From Ahaetulla prasina (taxonomy: Eukaryota > Chordata > Lepidosauria > Squamata > Colubridae): DNA of 64,000 nucleotides. Under the pieces are notes generated by a model. That model was not told the origin of the DNA, did not search any database, and was given only the letters and a program-made list of their open reading frames with translations. The stretch covers positions 13,815,814 through 13,879,813 of the forward strand of contig NC_080548.1 in NCBI RefSeq assembly GCF_028640845.1, read 5' to 3'. Below are positions 1 through 11,543 of the stretch, piece after piece; position 1 is the first letter of the stretch, and every line of letters starts with the position of its first letter. A program made the position numbers and the translations under genes.

Positions 1-429
1 GAGTTGATTCTTACCTCTTGACTTTTTGAAAGGCAGCTGCCAATTCAGCTGGAACAGCAGAACATGCAAACTTACAAAGTTTAGTTACTTCAAACATATG
101 TGACACACACACACCCCAAAAAAGTCTGTGATCTAACCAATATGCAAAAGATGGAATTTTTTTTTTTCTAGAGGTGCAACGATGTGCAACACAGCAAATC
201 ATGTCGCTGTGCTTCAGTGAGGAGAAAGTATGTCAAATTGAGCACATGAATATTACGCATATATCGCAATTTATTGTATAACCTCTTACCAGACGGAAAA
301 TAATGATAAAATGACATAGCAACTGCGTGGCATGCAAATTGACACACTTGTTCTAACAACTGTTCTTGAGAAAAAGACAAAGGCAGCATTAATAGCATTT
401 TTTTAAAAAGCATAAAGTACTATGAAATA
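1..429. other. No recognised gene
   Basis: AT-rich DNA with no identified repeat. On the minus strand 10-60 looks exon-like (acceptor-like ctgttccag, donor AGAG|gtaaga), but no protein family is recognised. Confidence 0.4.
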
Positions 430-745
430 TCAAACCGGTCAGTCCTAGAGGAGATCAACCCTGACTGCTCTTTAGAAGGCCAGATCCTGAAGAGGAAACT
501 CAAATACTTTGGCCACCTAATGAGAAGGAAGGACTCCCTGGAGAAGAGCCGAATGCTGGGAAAGATTGAGGGCAAAAGTAGAAAGGGACGACAGAGAACG
601 AAGTGGCTGGATGGAGTCACTGAAGCAGTAGGCATGAGCTTAAATGGACTCCAGAGGATGGTAGAGGACAGGAAGGCCTGGGGGAACCTTATCCATGGGG
701 TCGCGATGGGTCGGACATGACTTCACAACTGACAACAACAACTAT
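430..745 (+). mobile_element. BovB LINE 3' end
   Basis: Encodes the BovB reverse-transcriptase C-terminus (motifs MLGKIEGKSRKGRQR.KWLDG, then GVAMGRT and stop at 718-720) followed by the BovB 3' tail with a (CAA)n end. 5'-truncated. BovB is abundant in squamates and known for horizontal transfer. Confidence 0.9.
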
Positions 746-767
746 GAAATGGCAAAATAAATACAGC

Positions 768-1050
768 AATGGAGAGAGATAAGAAGAAGGAGAGAGATGG
801 AAAGGGAAAATGAGGGAGAGAAAGAAGAAAGGGAAGAGGAGAGGAGGAACAGTATGGGAAATAAGAGTAGGAGAGAAGGTTAGATTGGGATGAAGTAGGG
901 TGAAAGGGGGAGAAAGGAAGGGGAAGTAGAGAAGGAGTAGGAGAAGAGACAAGAAAGGAGGGAGGGAGGAAGGAGGGAGGGAAAGGAGGGAGAGGAGAAG
1001 AAAGGATTGCTGTGAAAAGGAAAAGATGAAATGGAAGAAAGGCAACCCCG
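768..1050. repeat. Polypurine tract (AG/GGA-rich)
   Basis: About 280 bp almost wholly A and G on the plus strand, made of GGAGA, GAAGG and GGAGGGA variants, directly after the BovB tail, grading into A-rich DNA to about 1240. Pyrimidine-strand ORFs here are artefacts. Confidence 0.85.
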
Positions 1051-2085
1051 AATATATTTGAATATATTAGAATAAAAATTGAAATAGTTAAAAAAAAGAA
1101 TGAAAGAGAATGAACACGAATAAAAATGGAGAAATTAGAACTTGAGGGTGAAAAAAAGATGTGACTTAATAAAATGAGCAAGGAAATATTAGGAAATGAA
1201 TAAAAACTATGAAAAAAGAGCATTTTGGCAAAAAGTAACTAAGTAAAACATATTTGAATATATTGAATTGTACAAGATATGATATGGCCAATACTCTGTT
1301 CATAAATCATGTATGTGTGTAGGGGGGAGGAAATTAAAAAAATCAACAAAAACTCGTTCTAAAAAAAAAAAGAAATGGCAAGAGGAGGTTTGGGAAGCTC
1401 TTGGCAGAAATCTGATGGCTGGCAAAGTGGAGTAGACTGTGCAAGAAAGAAAAACGGGAGCACCAAAAATGGAAATAATTGACTGGATATTTATCTGATT
1501 TCGGAAGAAAGAGAATAGAAGGAAACTCACAATTTGAATGAATCCGCTTGCATTTTTTAAATGCATACCACAGATTTTGCTCCAACTGGGAGAAAACTGT
1601 CTGAAGTGTAATATCATACATTGGTTCAAAAACAGTTTATGGCATTCCGTGGTATTTGGGTTTCCTGTGCTGGGATTTCCTTCCTTCCCCACCCTCCCTG
1701 CTACCCTTTGGGCCCCAGGAACACAAACTGAGAAAACTAAGCAGTTTAGTACTTGTTCTAGTAAGGATAGAAGAATTTCAAGATGGAAATGGAAGATTCA
1801 GCTGCTTGCAAGACTGTTATTAAGGACTCTGCAGCCAAAATCATGTGGATGTAAAACTACAACATCGCAAAGGGAAAAGCTTAAAACATTCTTTCTCCTT
1901 AGATCCTGACCACACATGAAAAATAACAAGCAAGAGGATTGCGTTCGTGCAATATTGGAAACTCAGTAGCATACCACCAGAGTGTCTGATTATCCGAAAA
2001 GTATATGATTGCGCAGAAATGGATATGCTTACCATAGAATTACAAGAAAAAGAAGATTCAGAATACTATATACAGAATACTTTGA
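1051..2085. other. No gene or clear repeat
   Basis: A-rich DNA then ordinary AT-rich sequence. ORFs at 1300-1909 show no family features. Confidence 0.4.
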
Positions 2086-2182
2086 AGAGTGCAAAGATGT
2101 TGAGACTCTAGAAAGAGTGCAGAGAAGAGCAACAAAAATGATTAGGGGACTGGAGGCTAAAACATATGAAGAACTATGCGGT
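2086..2182 (+). mobile_element. CR1 LINE fragment
   Basis: Encodes the CR1 pol motif [21 protein letters not shown], shared with copies at 6.2 and 24.8 kb. Confidence 0.8.
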
Positions 2183-2242
2183 CTGGAAAAATTGGTACAC
2201 ATGGCCAATCAATAGAAATAGAAAACAAAATATATATAAGGC

Positions 2243-2518
2243 TATTATTTATTTATTTATTTTATTTGCATTTATATCCCGCCCTTCTCCGAAGACTCAG
2301 GGCGGCTTACACTATGTCAAGCAATAGTCTTCATCCATTTGTATATTATATACAAAGTCAACTTATTGCCCCCAACAATCTGGGTCCTCATTTTACCTAC
2401 CTTATAAAGGATGGAAGGCTGAGTCAACCTTGGGCCTGGTGGGACTTGAACCTGCAGTAATTGCAAGCAGCTGCTGTTAATAACAGACTGCATTAGTCTG
2501 TTGAGCCACCAGAGGCCC
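2243..2518 (-). mobile_element. tRNA-derived SINE (MIR-like)
   Basis: The reverse strand has a B-box (GGTTCAAGTCCC) near its head and a conserved tail ending GGCGGGATATAAATGC. Nearly the same sequence recurs at 13.0 and 55.9 kb. Confidence 0.8.
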
Positions 2519-4049
2519 TATTAAGTATCAGTACTGAATCGTGGTAGCTTTCAGACTGCAAAGATCTAAATGTCAAGATAATAAAATACTTCCCATTTCC
2601 AAGAGTTTTGTAAATTTCAAAAGCGATCACATTCTGTAACCAATGTAATAAAAATATTTTTTTTTTAAAAAAGAAAGAAAAATAACAAGCCAGAATGCTA
2701 TTTCCACCAGAATCAAAGGAAACTATTTAGCCAGTCGGAAAAAGGATACTGGCTGGGCCCCACTTATATTTTCTTTGTGGGGTGGGGTGTTTAATTGTGT
2801 CCTCTTCTTTCAATAGAAAAGTGAAGTACACAGATTGTTGCTATACCTTTTCAAACACAGAACTCCTGTTTTAAATGCTATGTGTTTCTGCCCTGTGACT
2901 GAATGCATATCCATCATTGGATGGCTATCTACATCAAGCTATATTCATTTATCAAGGTGGACAGCAGCCTCAGTGTCACATGTAAGCCCTATAGTACCAC
3001 CGTGACACTAAAAATATTAAGGGAAGGCAGCATTTTTGGTGGTTTCATCCGTTTTAATCTTTTTCACACATCCAGGTCTAGACAGCAAAAGATCCATAAA
3101 AGAGAAAGAGGGAAAAAACCAGTAATCTGAAGTCAACAATGAAACATATATTCCAATGTGTTTGGGGTTCTTAATTCCACCATCCATCTTCGGAAAAATA
3201 TAGCTATTCTTCTTTTATCAATATGTGAATTTCATAAGTGCTGTAGGACTGTGCAGGCTTAGTAAGGATCTGGTAGACAGTGATTTATGGAAGAAGATTA
3301 AAATAACTTAATATTTATCACTTGGCCAAACAACAGCTAGCTAAAGAGGGATGTGGCTTTCATGCAAAAGAGTCTAAGACCTGCATTCATCAAAGAGAGA
3401 AGGATATAAAAACAATGCAATGGCAAAAAGCAATAGAATGATTTGATATGAGATAGGAGCATTTGTGAGTCCTTGTTACAAAAATGCAAGTGAAGGGAAA
3501 GAGCTAGAGAAAAATGGCAAGGATTGCACACTGCATCACAATCTTATTTGATTTATATCCTGCTTTTGGTTTAGGAGCAAGAGGCAGTATACGCAATGCT
3601 CCCTACTCCTATTTTCCTAGTCCTTGTTCATAAGTATGACACAATACTGTCTTTGTGTAGGAACCACCCTTGTGGTTGGCAAACCCTGGTGATGGTTTTA
3701 GCATGTTGGTTGTGTTCGGGGACTTTTTGATAAACAGCATAAGCAAAGGATTGTTTAATGCTTTGTTCAAACTAGCCCCATAAATCAAATGGAGCCTTGC
3801 AGAATTTGAAATATGGTTGCTTATAGCTCATTCAGCTTAGAGAGACCTGCATTCATTGTGCCTCCCACCTGGCTGCTGAAAGTACGGCGGGTCATGGAAT
3901 AGAGTGGCCAATATCCAACAAACAATAAGCAAAATATAACACATTTTAGAGTTTATTCTGTGCATAAAAATTAGATCAGACTGTCTAATAAGAGGGAAAA
4001 ACAGAGCATAAAATGTATTACTGGTAGAAACAGCAGAGGTAAATAAACT
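2519..4049. other. No gene seen
   Basis: AT-rich, apparently old DNA; 3545-3570 resembles a decayed SINE tail. No credible exon. Confidence 0.4.
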
Positions 4050-4278
4050 AACCACATACAATCCTCATTTGGTGACTGCCTCGTTTAGCAACTGTTCAGT
4101 TACAACAATGATGAAAAAAGAACTTTGTGACCAGTCCTTAGACTTATGATCTTCACAGGTCTGCAAAGCAAAGCTGAAGTGAGACCATAAGCATAATCTC
4201 AGTTTCACTTAGTGACCACTTTGCTTAATGACTGAATTGCCGGTCCCAATTGTGGTTGCTAAATAAGTACCACCTGTA
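4050..4278. mobile_element. MITE1 fragment (Tc1/mariner-like inferred)
   Basis: Decayed member of a family with termini CAGGTAGTCCTCGACTTA and its complement and internal GTTAAGTGAATC-type motifs. Complete copies elsewhere are flanked by TA. Confidence 0.7.
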
Positions 4279-4682
4279 TTATGCTACATGTACTTATTCT
4301 ATTTCTATCCTATCTTTTCAGAGAAAAATAGTATTTATTCTCACTAATTTTATTCCTGCAATTACTTTGAGGAAGATATGGAAAGATGGGTTTAATGTCA
4401 CATGAAGTTACAATTTGTTTTAATTGATTCACTGAATTACTTGGTTGGATTTATAAAGTACCTGGTGAGATACAACATGCCAGCAGCACCTCTGTTCCCA
4501 GACAAGTAAATCTTTCAGCTTGGTAGACGCATCTCTGCACTAGCAGAGTTGGCTGTGTTGTAAAAGCCATTGTTCCAGCTGTTCCAGTTGTTGCAATGGA
4601 TACTTCATTCTTCCTAGAATGAAGAAAAAAGAAACAAATATATAATGGCAGAACAGAACTTGTGGTGCTTTTTTTAACCTCC

Positions 4683-5295
4683 TGTTGTGACCTAGGCCCA
4701 AGTAGGTAGTAGAAAACTCAGTCAGTGTAAAAACAAACAAACTTTATTATAATAGCTGAGAATTAACTCATTCGCAGCATAGTCCAACTAAATTAAAGCA
4801 AAGTCCTCCCAAGACAATTCCTCAGTCCTATCACCAACTTTGGTCCAATTAGGCAAACTGCCAAAGGCCTTTCTTGGCAAATGTTCAGAAGACACCAATA
4901 CAAAAATAAATGCAAGAAGACAAAGCTATCAACGTTTTCTGGCAAAGAGTCCAAATGCCATTGCTGGTCTTTTAAGCTTTATGGAATAGGCCAGTCATCT
5001 CTTGGCCCTATTCCTGAGTCGTCCACTTTGCTTTAGCTGCTCTTGCCTTCTGGCAGCTCTTCTCATGTGTTCATTAGGAACAGGCTCCTCCTGTTCCTCT
5101 GCCTCACTACTGTCAGCCTCTGGAGGCTCTGGAGTTTGCACATCACGCTCCGATGGCCCTGGCCCCACCTCTGTCTCTGACGCACAGCCCTCATCCAGGC
5201 CTTCCCTAGCCTCCAGGACTGGCCCATGCTCTTCCTCAGCCTCATCGCTGTCTGATTCCGTTGCCAGCTCTGCAGGCTGCTGGGGGATCACAACA
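4683..5295 (-). mobile_element. Solo LTR, TSD CCTCC
   Basis: Starts TGTTGTG, ends CACAACA, flanked by perfect 5-bp CCTCC. The AATAAA polyadenylation signal reads on the minus strand near the plus-strand left end, so the LTR is antisense. An acidic reading frame (SDSDEAEEE motif) covers 4995-5291 on the minus strand. No internal retroviral region is present. Confidence 0.88.
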
Positions 5296-6063
5296 CCTCC
5301 ATCCCCTCTTGTAGGAATGAAACCAAAAGAGCCACATTATATGGATTGTGCTGTGAGGCCCTGATACTGGTGCAACCATTTTAAGACTTTAATCTCAGCC
5401 TCAGAATTCTTATTTGTTCACGATCCAAATAGTTGACAGAGGACTCCAGCCAAAATAGATTGATTTAGAACGTACAATGCATTCCCGAAGACATGAGCTA
5501 CTTGTTAACAGTTTCCTCATTCTGAGGTCTGGATTGGCCTCTTAAGTAAACGGTGAGCAACACTTCTGTCTTTTCTCTGGGACTGACTAACATAAGGCTC
5601 TTTAACAGATGAAACATTTTCTCTTTTTTTTCAAATGCCACTTCCACATGTTGTGTTTTACTCTGACCAGAAGGAGGCAGTCTAGCTTAAAAGATTTATC
5701 CTGGTCAGGGCTGCCCACTGTTTTCCAGACAGAGAGGAGCTAATGAGCCTCATGCTATGGGCTAGCACTAGAGACTGGAACTAAAGCTAAGTTTCATTAA
5801 ATAAAATTAAACACCGTTAACCTGATTCTATTTCAGAAATGTCTTTTAGAATTTCTCCTTTGAGAACACTTTATGGTTTCTGGGAGCCTCACTCAAGTCT
5901 TTTTCTACCCCTTGAAGATCCACGCACATCACTAGAAATACCAAACAAAAGAATATGAATTCAAAAATGACAGTGGCCACAGGAGCAGCATTAACGTTAC
6001 ATCGACTACAGCATGCGCAGGCTACAAAAATCTGTTCTGCCTTAGCTCTTTCTTCTTGCAGAA
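5296..6063. other. No gene seen
   Basis: Non-repeat-looking AT-rich sequence with no family-like ORF. Confidence 0.4.
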
Positions 6064-6712
6064 CTTCCAACACAGTTCTGGGCTGCATAAATAGAGGGAT
6101 AGAATCAAGATCACGTGAAGTGTTAATACCACTTTATAATGCCTTGGTAAGGCCACACTTGGAATGCTGCATTCAGTTTTGGTCGCCATGATGTAAAAAA
6201 GATGTTGAGACTCTAGAAAGAGTGCAGAGAAGAGCAACAAAGATGATTAGGGGACTGGAGGCTAAAACCTATGAAGAACGGTTGCAGGAACTTGGTATAT
6301 CTAGTTTAATGAAAATAAGGATAATATAAATAAATATAATATAAAAAATATAATATATAATATAAATATAATATATTTATAATAATATAAATATAAATAA
6401 TATAATATTAATATAATATAATATAAATATAATATAATAAATATAATATAAATATAATATAATATAAAGAAAATAAGGAAACTGATCAAGGAAAGAAGCA
6501 ACTTAGAACTAAGGAGAAATTTCCTGACAGTTAGAACAATTAACCAGTGGAACAACTCGCCTGCAGAAGTTGTTAATGCTCCAACATTGGAAATTGTTAA
6601 GAAAATGTTGGATAACCATTTGTCTGAAGTGGTGTAGGGTTTCCTGCCTGGGCAGGGGATTGGACTAGAAGATCTCCAAGGTCTCTTCCAACTCTGTTAT
6701 TATTATTATAAC
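6064..6712 (+). mobile_element. CR1 LINE 3' end, broken by AT microsatellite
   Basis: Encodes CR1 pol C-terminal motifs ([33 protein letters not shown]), then CR1 3' end and (ATT)n tail. Compared with the 24.5-kb copy, about 115 bp of coding sequence is replaced by an AT-only array at 6312-6469. Confidence 0.88.
6312..6469. repeat. (AATAT/ATA)n low-complexity array
   Basis: About 158 bp almost entirely A and T inside the CR1 copy. Confidence 0.9.
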
Positions 6713-7536
6713 TTGAAAGCTCAAAAACATTCCCAGAAATCCTCACAAATCCAAACTAGCTTCTGCCACTGGTTGATCTCCATGGATCTCAACAGACAGC
6801 AACAAAGCAAAAAATTGTTACACTGTTAGGATACACACACCCTTTTCGTTGGATGGTGTGCAAAAATATTTGCATTCTTTTCCCTAGCCATTTTTGTACA
6901 GTTTCACAAAAGAGAATTTGTTTCAGAGGAGAAATTAATTTCTGTAAAATTCTCCTAGGTGAGGGTATGAACCTGCACCTCTTTATTTAGCCACGAAGCA
7001 GCTGTAATTTAATGAATGTCTTGTCTTTCATGGTACAATAATCTTTCCAGCAGTTTGGAGGCTCTGTGGCGTACCATACTTCCAAAAGAAAGGATCTTCA
7101 AAAAGTTCTCCATGACTTTTTTTTTTTTAAGTTATGGACTGGAAAGTGCCAAGTAGATTGGGAGACTTCAAAATGATAAAACATTCAGAACAGAAAGCAG
7201 GAACAGCTGCACTAGAACATAAAACTGTCAGAGAAACCGCGAGTTCCTGTAGTTTTCCTTCAATAAAATAATTTTTAAAAACATCGGTACTGTCTTAGCG
7301 CAGAGATGAGTTCTGGTGGCATCAAAACACAAATAAAAGGATATTTTGTAGCTGAACACATCTTCCACTCATCCCGTTTCCATTCCATGCTGGAATCTGT
7401 AAAGCTAATGCCACCATTATACTGACCAACATAAACATGGAGTTTTCATTGGCTACAACCCTCAGAGGCTTTAAGAAGGCCCTGAAGAAATGGCTCTGCT
7501 GCCATGCCTGGGGCTCTGCAAAGGCGGATGGGGAGG
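6713..7536. other. No gene seen
   Basis: Mixed AT-rich sequence without a recognised repeat or exon. Confidence 0.4.
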
Positions 7537-7944
7537 CAGTGGTGAGTTGCTGCTGGTTTGGTCAGTTTCTTGTGAACTGGTAGTAAAAGCGGCGGGAGGC
7601 TCAGCCCACCTGCCCAAACATCATTATGAACAATCTGTGCATGCACAGAAACTTCTATGCATGCGCAGAAGCGCATGTGCCAGTGGTGGGTTGCTCCTCG
7701 TTCAGTCCGGTTCTATAGAACCGGTAGTAAAACCGGTGGGAGGCTCCGCCCACCCGCCACGATGTCATCATGGGTGATCTGCGCATGCACAGAAGCGTGC
7801 AAGCGAAGCGAGCATGCGCGCACACTCCCATTGCAAACCGGTAGTACAGGTAAAAAGAACCTGGTGCGCAGACGCTTGCTTCGCTCACACGCATATGCGC
7901 TCCCATTGCAAACCAGTAGTAAAGGTAAGTAGAACCCACCCCTG
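7537..7944. mobile_element. hAT non-autonomous elements, tandem or nested pair
   Basis: Two CAGTGGTGgGTT-type 5' ends (7537, 7681) and two GGTAGTA-rich 3' ends (about 7857, 7944), the last ending ACCCACCCCTG. Interior has GCATGCGCAG and GAACCGGTAGTAAAA motifs of a family seen many times in the window. Confidence 0.75.
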
Positions 7945-8069
7945 TGAGGAGCACAATACACAATGGCTTTATTGAGCTGATACATAGGTAGATTCTGATG
8001 CTGATCATGATTGTTTGATTTAAATTGATCATGGATGGTTTTTATCTGTTTGTATATTGTGTTAGATTT

Positions 8070-8640
8070 TTTCTTTTTCTTTTTTTGAAAATTTTTATTT
8101 TATTTTATACACAAACAAACACATAATACATCAGTCTTTCCCATGTAACATCTCGGTGTTTTCTCTGTATCTTTGTCTTTTTGTTGTTTCTTCTGTCTTT
8201 ATTCATGCTTAATCTATTACAACATTTCTCCAAAAATACACTATTCTAATTATACCATTCTCTTACATAACTATTGATTTGTTTTTCTATATCTCTTTTC
8301 CAGCCAATGGTAAAATTGATCCCATATCTTAAAATATTATGAATCCTCTCTTTCTTAATTATCAAAGTTAATCTATTCATTTCTGCACATTCTAAAAATT
8401 ACTTCTTCTCCTAAAGGTATTTTTTCTGCTTTCCAATGTTGTGCAAAAAGAACCCTTGCCGCTGTTATTACATGTATAATCAAATACATATTTTCTTTAC
8501 TAATTTTTTTCTGGGAGGATACCCAATAGGAACAGCTCCGGTTTTAAATCAATACTTTGTTGTATCATTTCTTCTAATGTTTGGTTTTTTCCTGTAGTGA
8601 GCCACCCAGTTGCTTGGATAAGATGGGCAGCCATACAAAC
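8070..8640 (-). mobile_element. Probable LINE (L1-like) remnant
   Basis: Begins with a T-rich run like a reversed L1 poly(A) end and continues AT-rich without stops-free coding. Family assignment is weak. Confidence 0.4.
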
Positions 8641-8659
8641 AGTGCAAATAATAATAAAT

Positions 8660-9052
8660 ACTACTGCCTCCGGAAATCATGGCCGCTCCATCACTGGATG
8701 TTTTAAGAAGAGTCTAGACCAGTGGTCCCCAACGTGGGGCCCACGCCTCACAGGGGGGGCAGTTTAAGTTTTAATGGGGGCAATTTGGAACCTTGTTTAA
8801 ACCAAGTTAATGGCCTTTTAAGATTCCTCCCCGTGAGGAGTTCACTTTTTGAATAGTAAAAATTATATGTCACAGGGCGGATGGGGGCATCAGGATTTTA
8901 GAGATGCTTAGGTGGGGCATGGCCAAAAAAGGTTGAGAACCACTGGTCTAGACAGTCACTTATCTGAAATAATATAGGTCCTCCTGCTTGAGCAGAGGGC
9001 TGGATTAGAAGACATACAAGGTTCCTTCCAGCTCATTCATTCTATTCTACTA
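8660..9052 (+). mobile_element. CR1 3' end interrupted by a hAT
   Basis: CR1 3' sequence (gcagagggctggattagaaga type) on both sides of the hAT at 8720-8945. Confidence 0.75.
8720..8945. mobile_element. hAT non-autonomous element, TSD GTCTAGAC
   Basis: CAGTGGTCCCCAAC at one end, GTTGAGAACCACTG at the other, with perfect 8-bp GTCTAGAC on both sides. Confidence 0.92.
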
Positions 9053-9424
9053 TGGTAGCTATAATAGTGAGTAGCTGAAAGCTTTAGTATAAGGATTATA
9101 CCCATCTCTTACCATCTTTTGTAGCAGTTGTGCGTTAATGACCATGGAGCATAAGGTAAGAAATAACTGCATAGATATAGATGATATAGATGGTTAAAAA
9201 ACTAATTATTACAGGTACCGTCCCCGTTCTAATGTTTTCTTTTATTCATACTTTATATTTACATGTGTATCTGTCATAAAATACATGCTTGACAAAAATA
9301 AATAAATTAATAAAAAATAAAATAGATTAGATAATGAGTAATGAATAGAAGACTGAAATGTCCTAAACTGTGAGTTAGGATGATGAGAGCCTTTGAGATT
9401 TTTTCCTTTGCTGTTTGGTTCTTT
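9053..9424. other. No gene seen
   Basis: AT-rich DNA with an A-rich tract near 9290-9330. Confidence 0.4.
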
Positions 9425-9607
9425 ATTTATTTTTTATTTATTTATTTTTGTCACAACATCATATAAGAAGGATTATATAGTATATAAACATATATATGAG
9501 TAAATATTAGGAGGTATAAGCATCAATATATATATAGGAAGAAGAAAAGAAAAAAAAATAGGACAGGAACGGTAGGCACGTTTGTGCGCTTATGCACGCC
9601 CCTTTAG
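9425..9607 (-). mobile_element. LINE 3' end fragment (L2/CR1 group, uncertain)
   Basis: Reads (AAATA)n tail, TTTTTGTCACAAC and GGACAGGAACGGTAGGCAC; the same order recurs at 57.8-57.96 kb. Confidence 0.6.
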
Positions 9608-9629
9608 ATTCTGTTTTTGGTCATTTTGA

Positions 9630-9728
9630 ATAAAAAGAATTGAATTCTTTATTGGCCAAGTGTGAAAGGAAACCCAAGGAATTTGTCTTTGGTGCATACG
9701 CTCTCAGTGTACATAAAAGTAATATGCT
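9630..9728 (-). mobile_element. CR1-L3 LINE 3' fragment
   Basis: Carries the family 3' end: TTTATTGGCCAAGTGTG, AAGGAATTTGTC and CTCTCAGTGTACATAAAAG, in antisense order. Confidence 0.85.
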
Positions 9729-9834
9729 GGTCTAATTTTAACTCTACTGGTGCAACGCCATTTGGTTAACTTAATAGGTGATCCGTTTGTGGATTAATCT
9801 GAGGGCCAGATTCAGGTGTTGTGTGACTAATGTA

Positions 9835-9935
9835 ACAACGATTCACTTAACAACCGTGGCAAGAAAGGTCGTAAAACGGGGCAACGGCAGCTTAATAAAT
9901 GTTTCCACTTAACAACAGAAATCTTGGGCTCAGCT
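9835..9935. mobile_element. MITE1 remnant at SELENON promoter edge
   Basis: Contains GATTCACTTAACAACCG and GGTCGTAAAACG motifs of MITE1, abutting the CpG island. Confidence 0.65.
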
Positions 9936-10620
9936 GTGGCCAAGGATTACCTGGAGCTAGGAAAAGGGCCGAGCGGGGGGGGGGGCAGCGAGCCAGGAGA
10001 CCCTGGGCAACTCCGAGGCGGCCTAGCGGGCCCCGAGGGGCGGTTGGTGGGAAGACGCGGAGAGGAGGAGGCAGGAAGAAAGACCACGCAGGCCGCCTGG
10101 ACCAGCGCGGGAAAGGCGGGAGGGGGCAGCTGGAAGCTCCGCCGCCACGCCGCGCCGCGCCGCGCCGCCCGAGGCCGAAGCGGAGCCGCCGGTCGACTGA
10201 GGAGCCCCCGAGACGCCGCCGCCGCTTTAGCGGTCCGCGAAAGAAGCGGGAGGCCGCCGCCGCCATTCTGCATCCCGAGCGAGGCGGGGCCGAGAGCCGG
10301 CGTTTCCCCGGCCCGGCCAGCGGCGGCCATGGCCCGCGGCGGTGAAGAGGAAGGCCGCCCGCCCGAACAGGCCCCCTCGCCTCCGGAGGCCTCCCAGAGC
10401 GGCGGTTTTGGGCGCCCGGCGCCACGGCCGCCTCCTCCCGCTCGGGTGCCGCGGCTGGGCCTCGCCCTGGCCTTTCTGGCGGCGCTGCTGGCGGCCAAAT
10501 ACTACCGGGACGCGGAGGCCGCCCGGCGGCAGGTAATGAGGAGCGGGGTCGGGGCTTCGGGAGGGATGGGTGTGGGGTAATGGGTTGTGGGGGCAGCTGT
10601 GGGGTCTCTGGACGTTGAAG
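9936..10620 (+). promoter_or_regulatory. SELENON promoter CpG island
   Basis: Very GC- and CpG-rich DNA covering the 5' flank, exon 1 and the start of intron 1, bounded upstream by a MITE remnant. No TATA box is obvious. Long ORFs on both strands here reflect lack of AT-rich stops. The transcription start is not defined. Confidence 0.8.
10329..10532 (+). CDS. SELENON: SELENON exon 1 (start, membrane anchor)
   Basis: Codes for residues 1-68 and ends in phase 0 before gtaatg. An acidic, Pro/Ala-rich cytosolic-type N-terminus is followed by Arg42 and a Leu/Ala hydrophobic run (about 43-56), then [11 protein letters not shown], the start of the lumenal part. The exon is very GC-rich and sits inside the CpG island. 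The frame is open upstream to an ATG at 9924, but that ATG lies at the edge of repeat-derived DNA and lacks the Kozak context. Confidence 0.95.
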
Positions 10621-10796
10621 GGGACTGAGACTGATAATAATAATCACAGTCACATAACCGTGATTAAGTATGTTAGGTATGTTTCATGTTGCATTTCATC
10701 CTATGTTATATTTCACAGTATCTTATATTGAATATACGATATTGTGTGTGTGTGCCTTGTGTGTGTGCCTCTCTCTCTCCCTCTCGCTTTCTGTGT

Positions 10797-10864
<68 letters not shown>

Positions 10865-11507
10865 CAGTTCAAACCCCCACTAGCAGTTAAATAAATAAAT
10901 ATATATATATATTTATATATATATATATAGTGTGTGTGTGTGTGTATATAGGGAAAGGGGAGGGGGGAGAGAGAGAGAGAGAACTCATATTGAATATAAT
11001 CATAATTAAGTATTAAGTCATGATAAAAGCACTGTAACCCCAAGGAGTGCAAGGAACCTGTAGTCTACCAGGGTTTCTGCACAAGATAATCATAAGGCCT
11101 TTTGAGGTCATATCCTATGTCCTGTTGCATTGGAGAACATCTGTTTTATTTATGTATTTACATACATAGAGAATAGAACAGAACAGAATTTTTTATTGGC
11201 CAAGTGTGATTGGACACACAAGGAATTTGTCTTGGTGCACATGCTCTCAGTGTACATAAAAGAAAAGATACCTTCATTAAGGTACAACACTTACAACACT
11301 TAATGATAGTCATGGGGTACTAATTTAACAATGATACAATACTTAATGATAATCATAGGGTACAAATAAGCAATCAGGAAACAGTATCAATATAAATCGT
11401 AAAAAAGTTACAGTCATACAGTCATAAGTGGAAGGAGATGGACGATGGGAACGATGAGAAGATTACATACATACAATATACATTCTTTCTCTGTCTCTGT
11501 CTGTCTG

Positions 11508-11543
<36 letters not shown>

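Noticed and set aside
10..60. Exon-like piece on the minus strand with a good donor
   Set aside because: Very short and no protein family recognised; kept only as a note.
4995..5291. 98-codon minus-strand ORF as a host gene
   Set aside because: Lies inside a solo LTR with exact target duplications and recurs in the other LTRs.
9924..10328. Upstream in-frame ATG at 9924 extending SELENON by 135 codons
   Set aside because: It starts at the edge of a MITE remnant, has poor context, and the extension is GC-island sequence unlike any SELENON N-terminus; 10329 has the strong Kozak.
9892..10653. 253-codon minus-strand ORF over the CpG island
   Set aside because: Pro/Arg-rich product of GC-rich DNA; antisense shadow of exon 1 and promoter.
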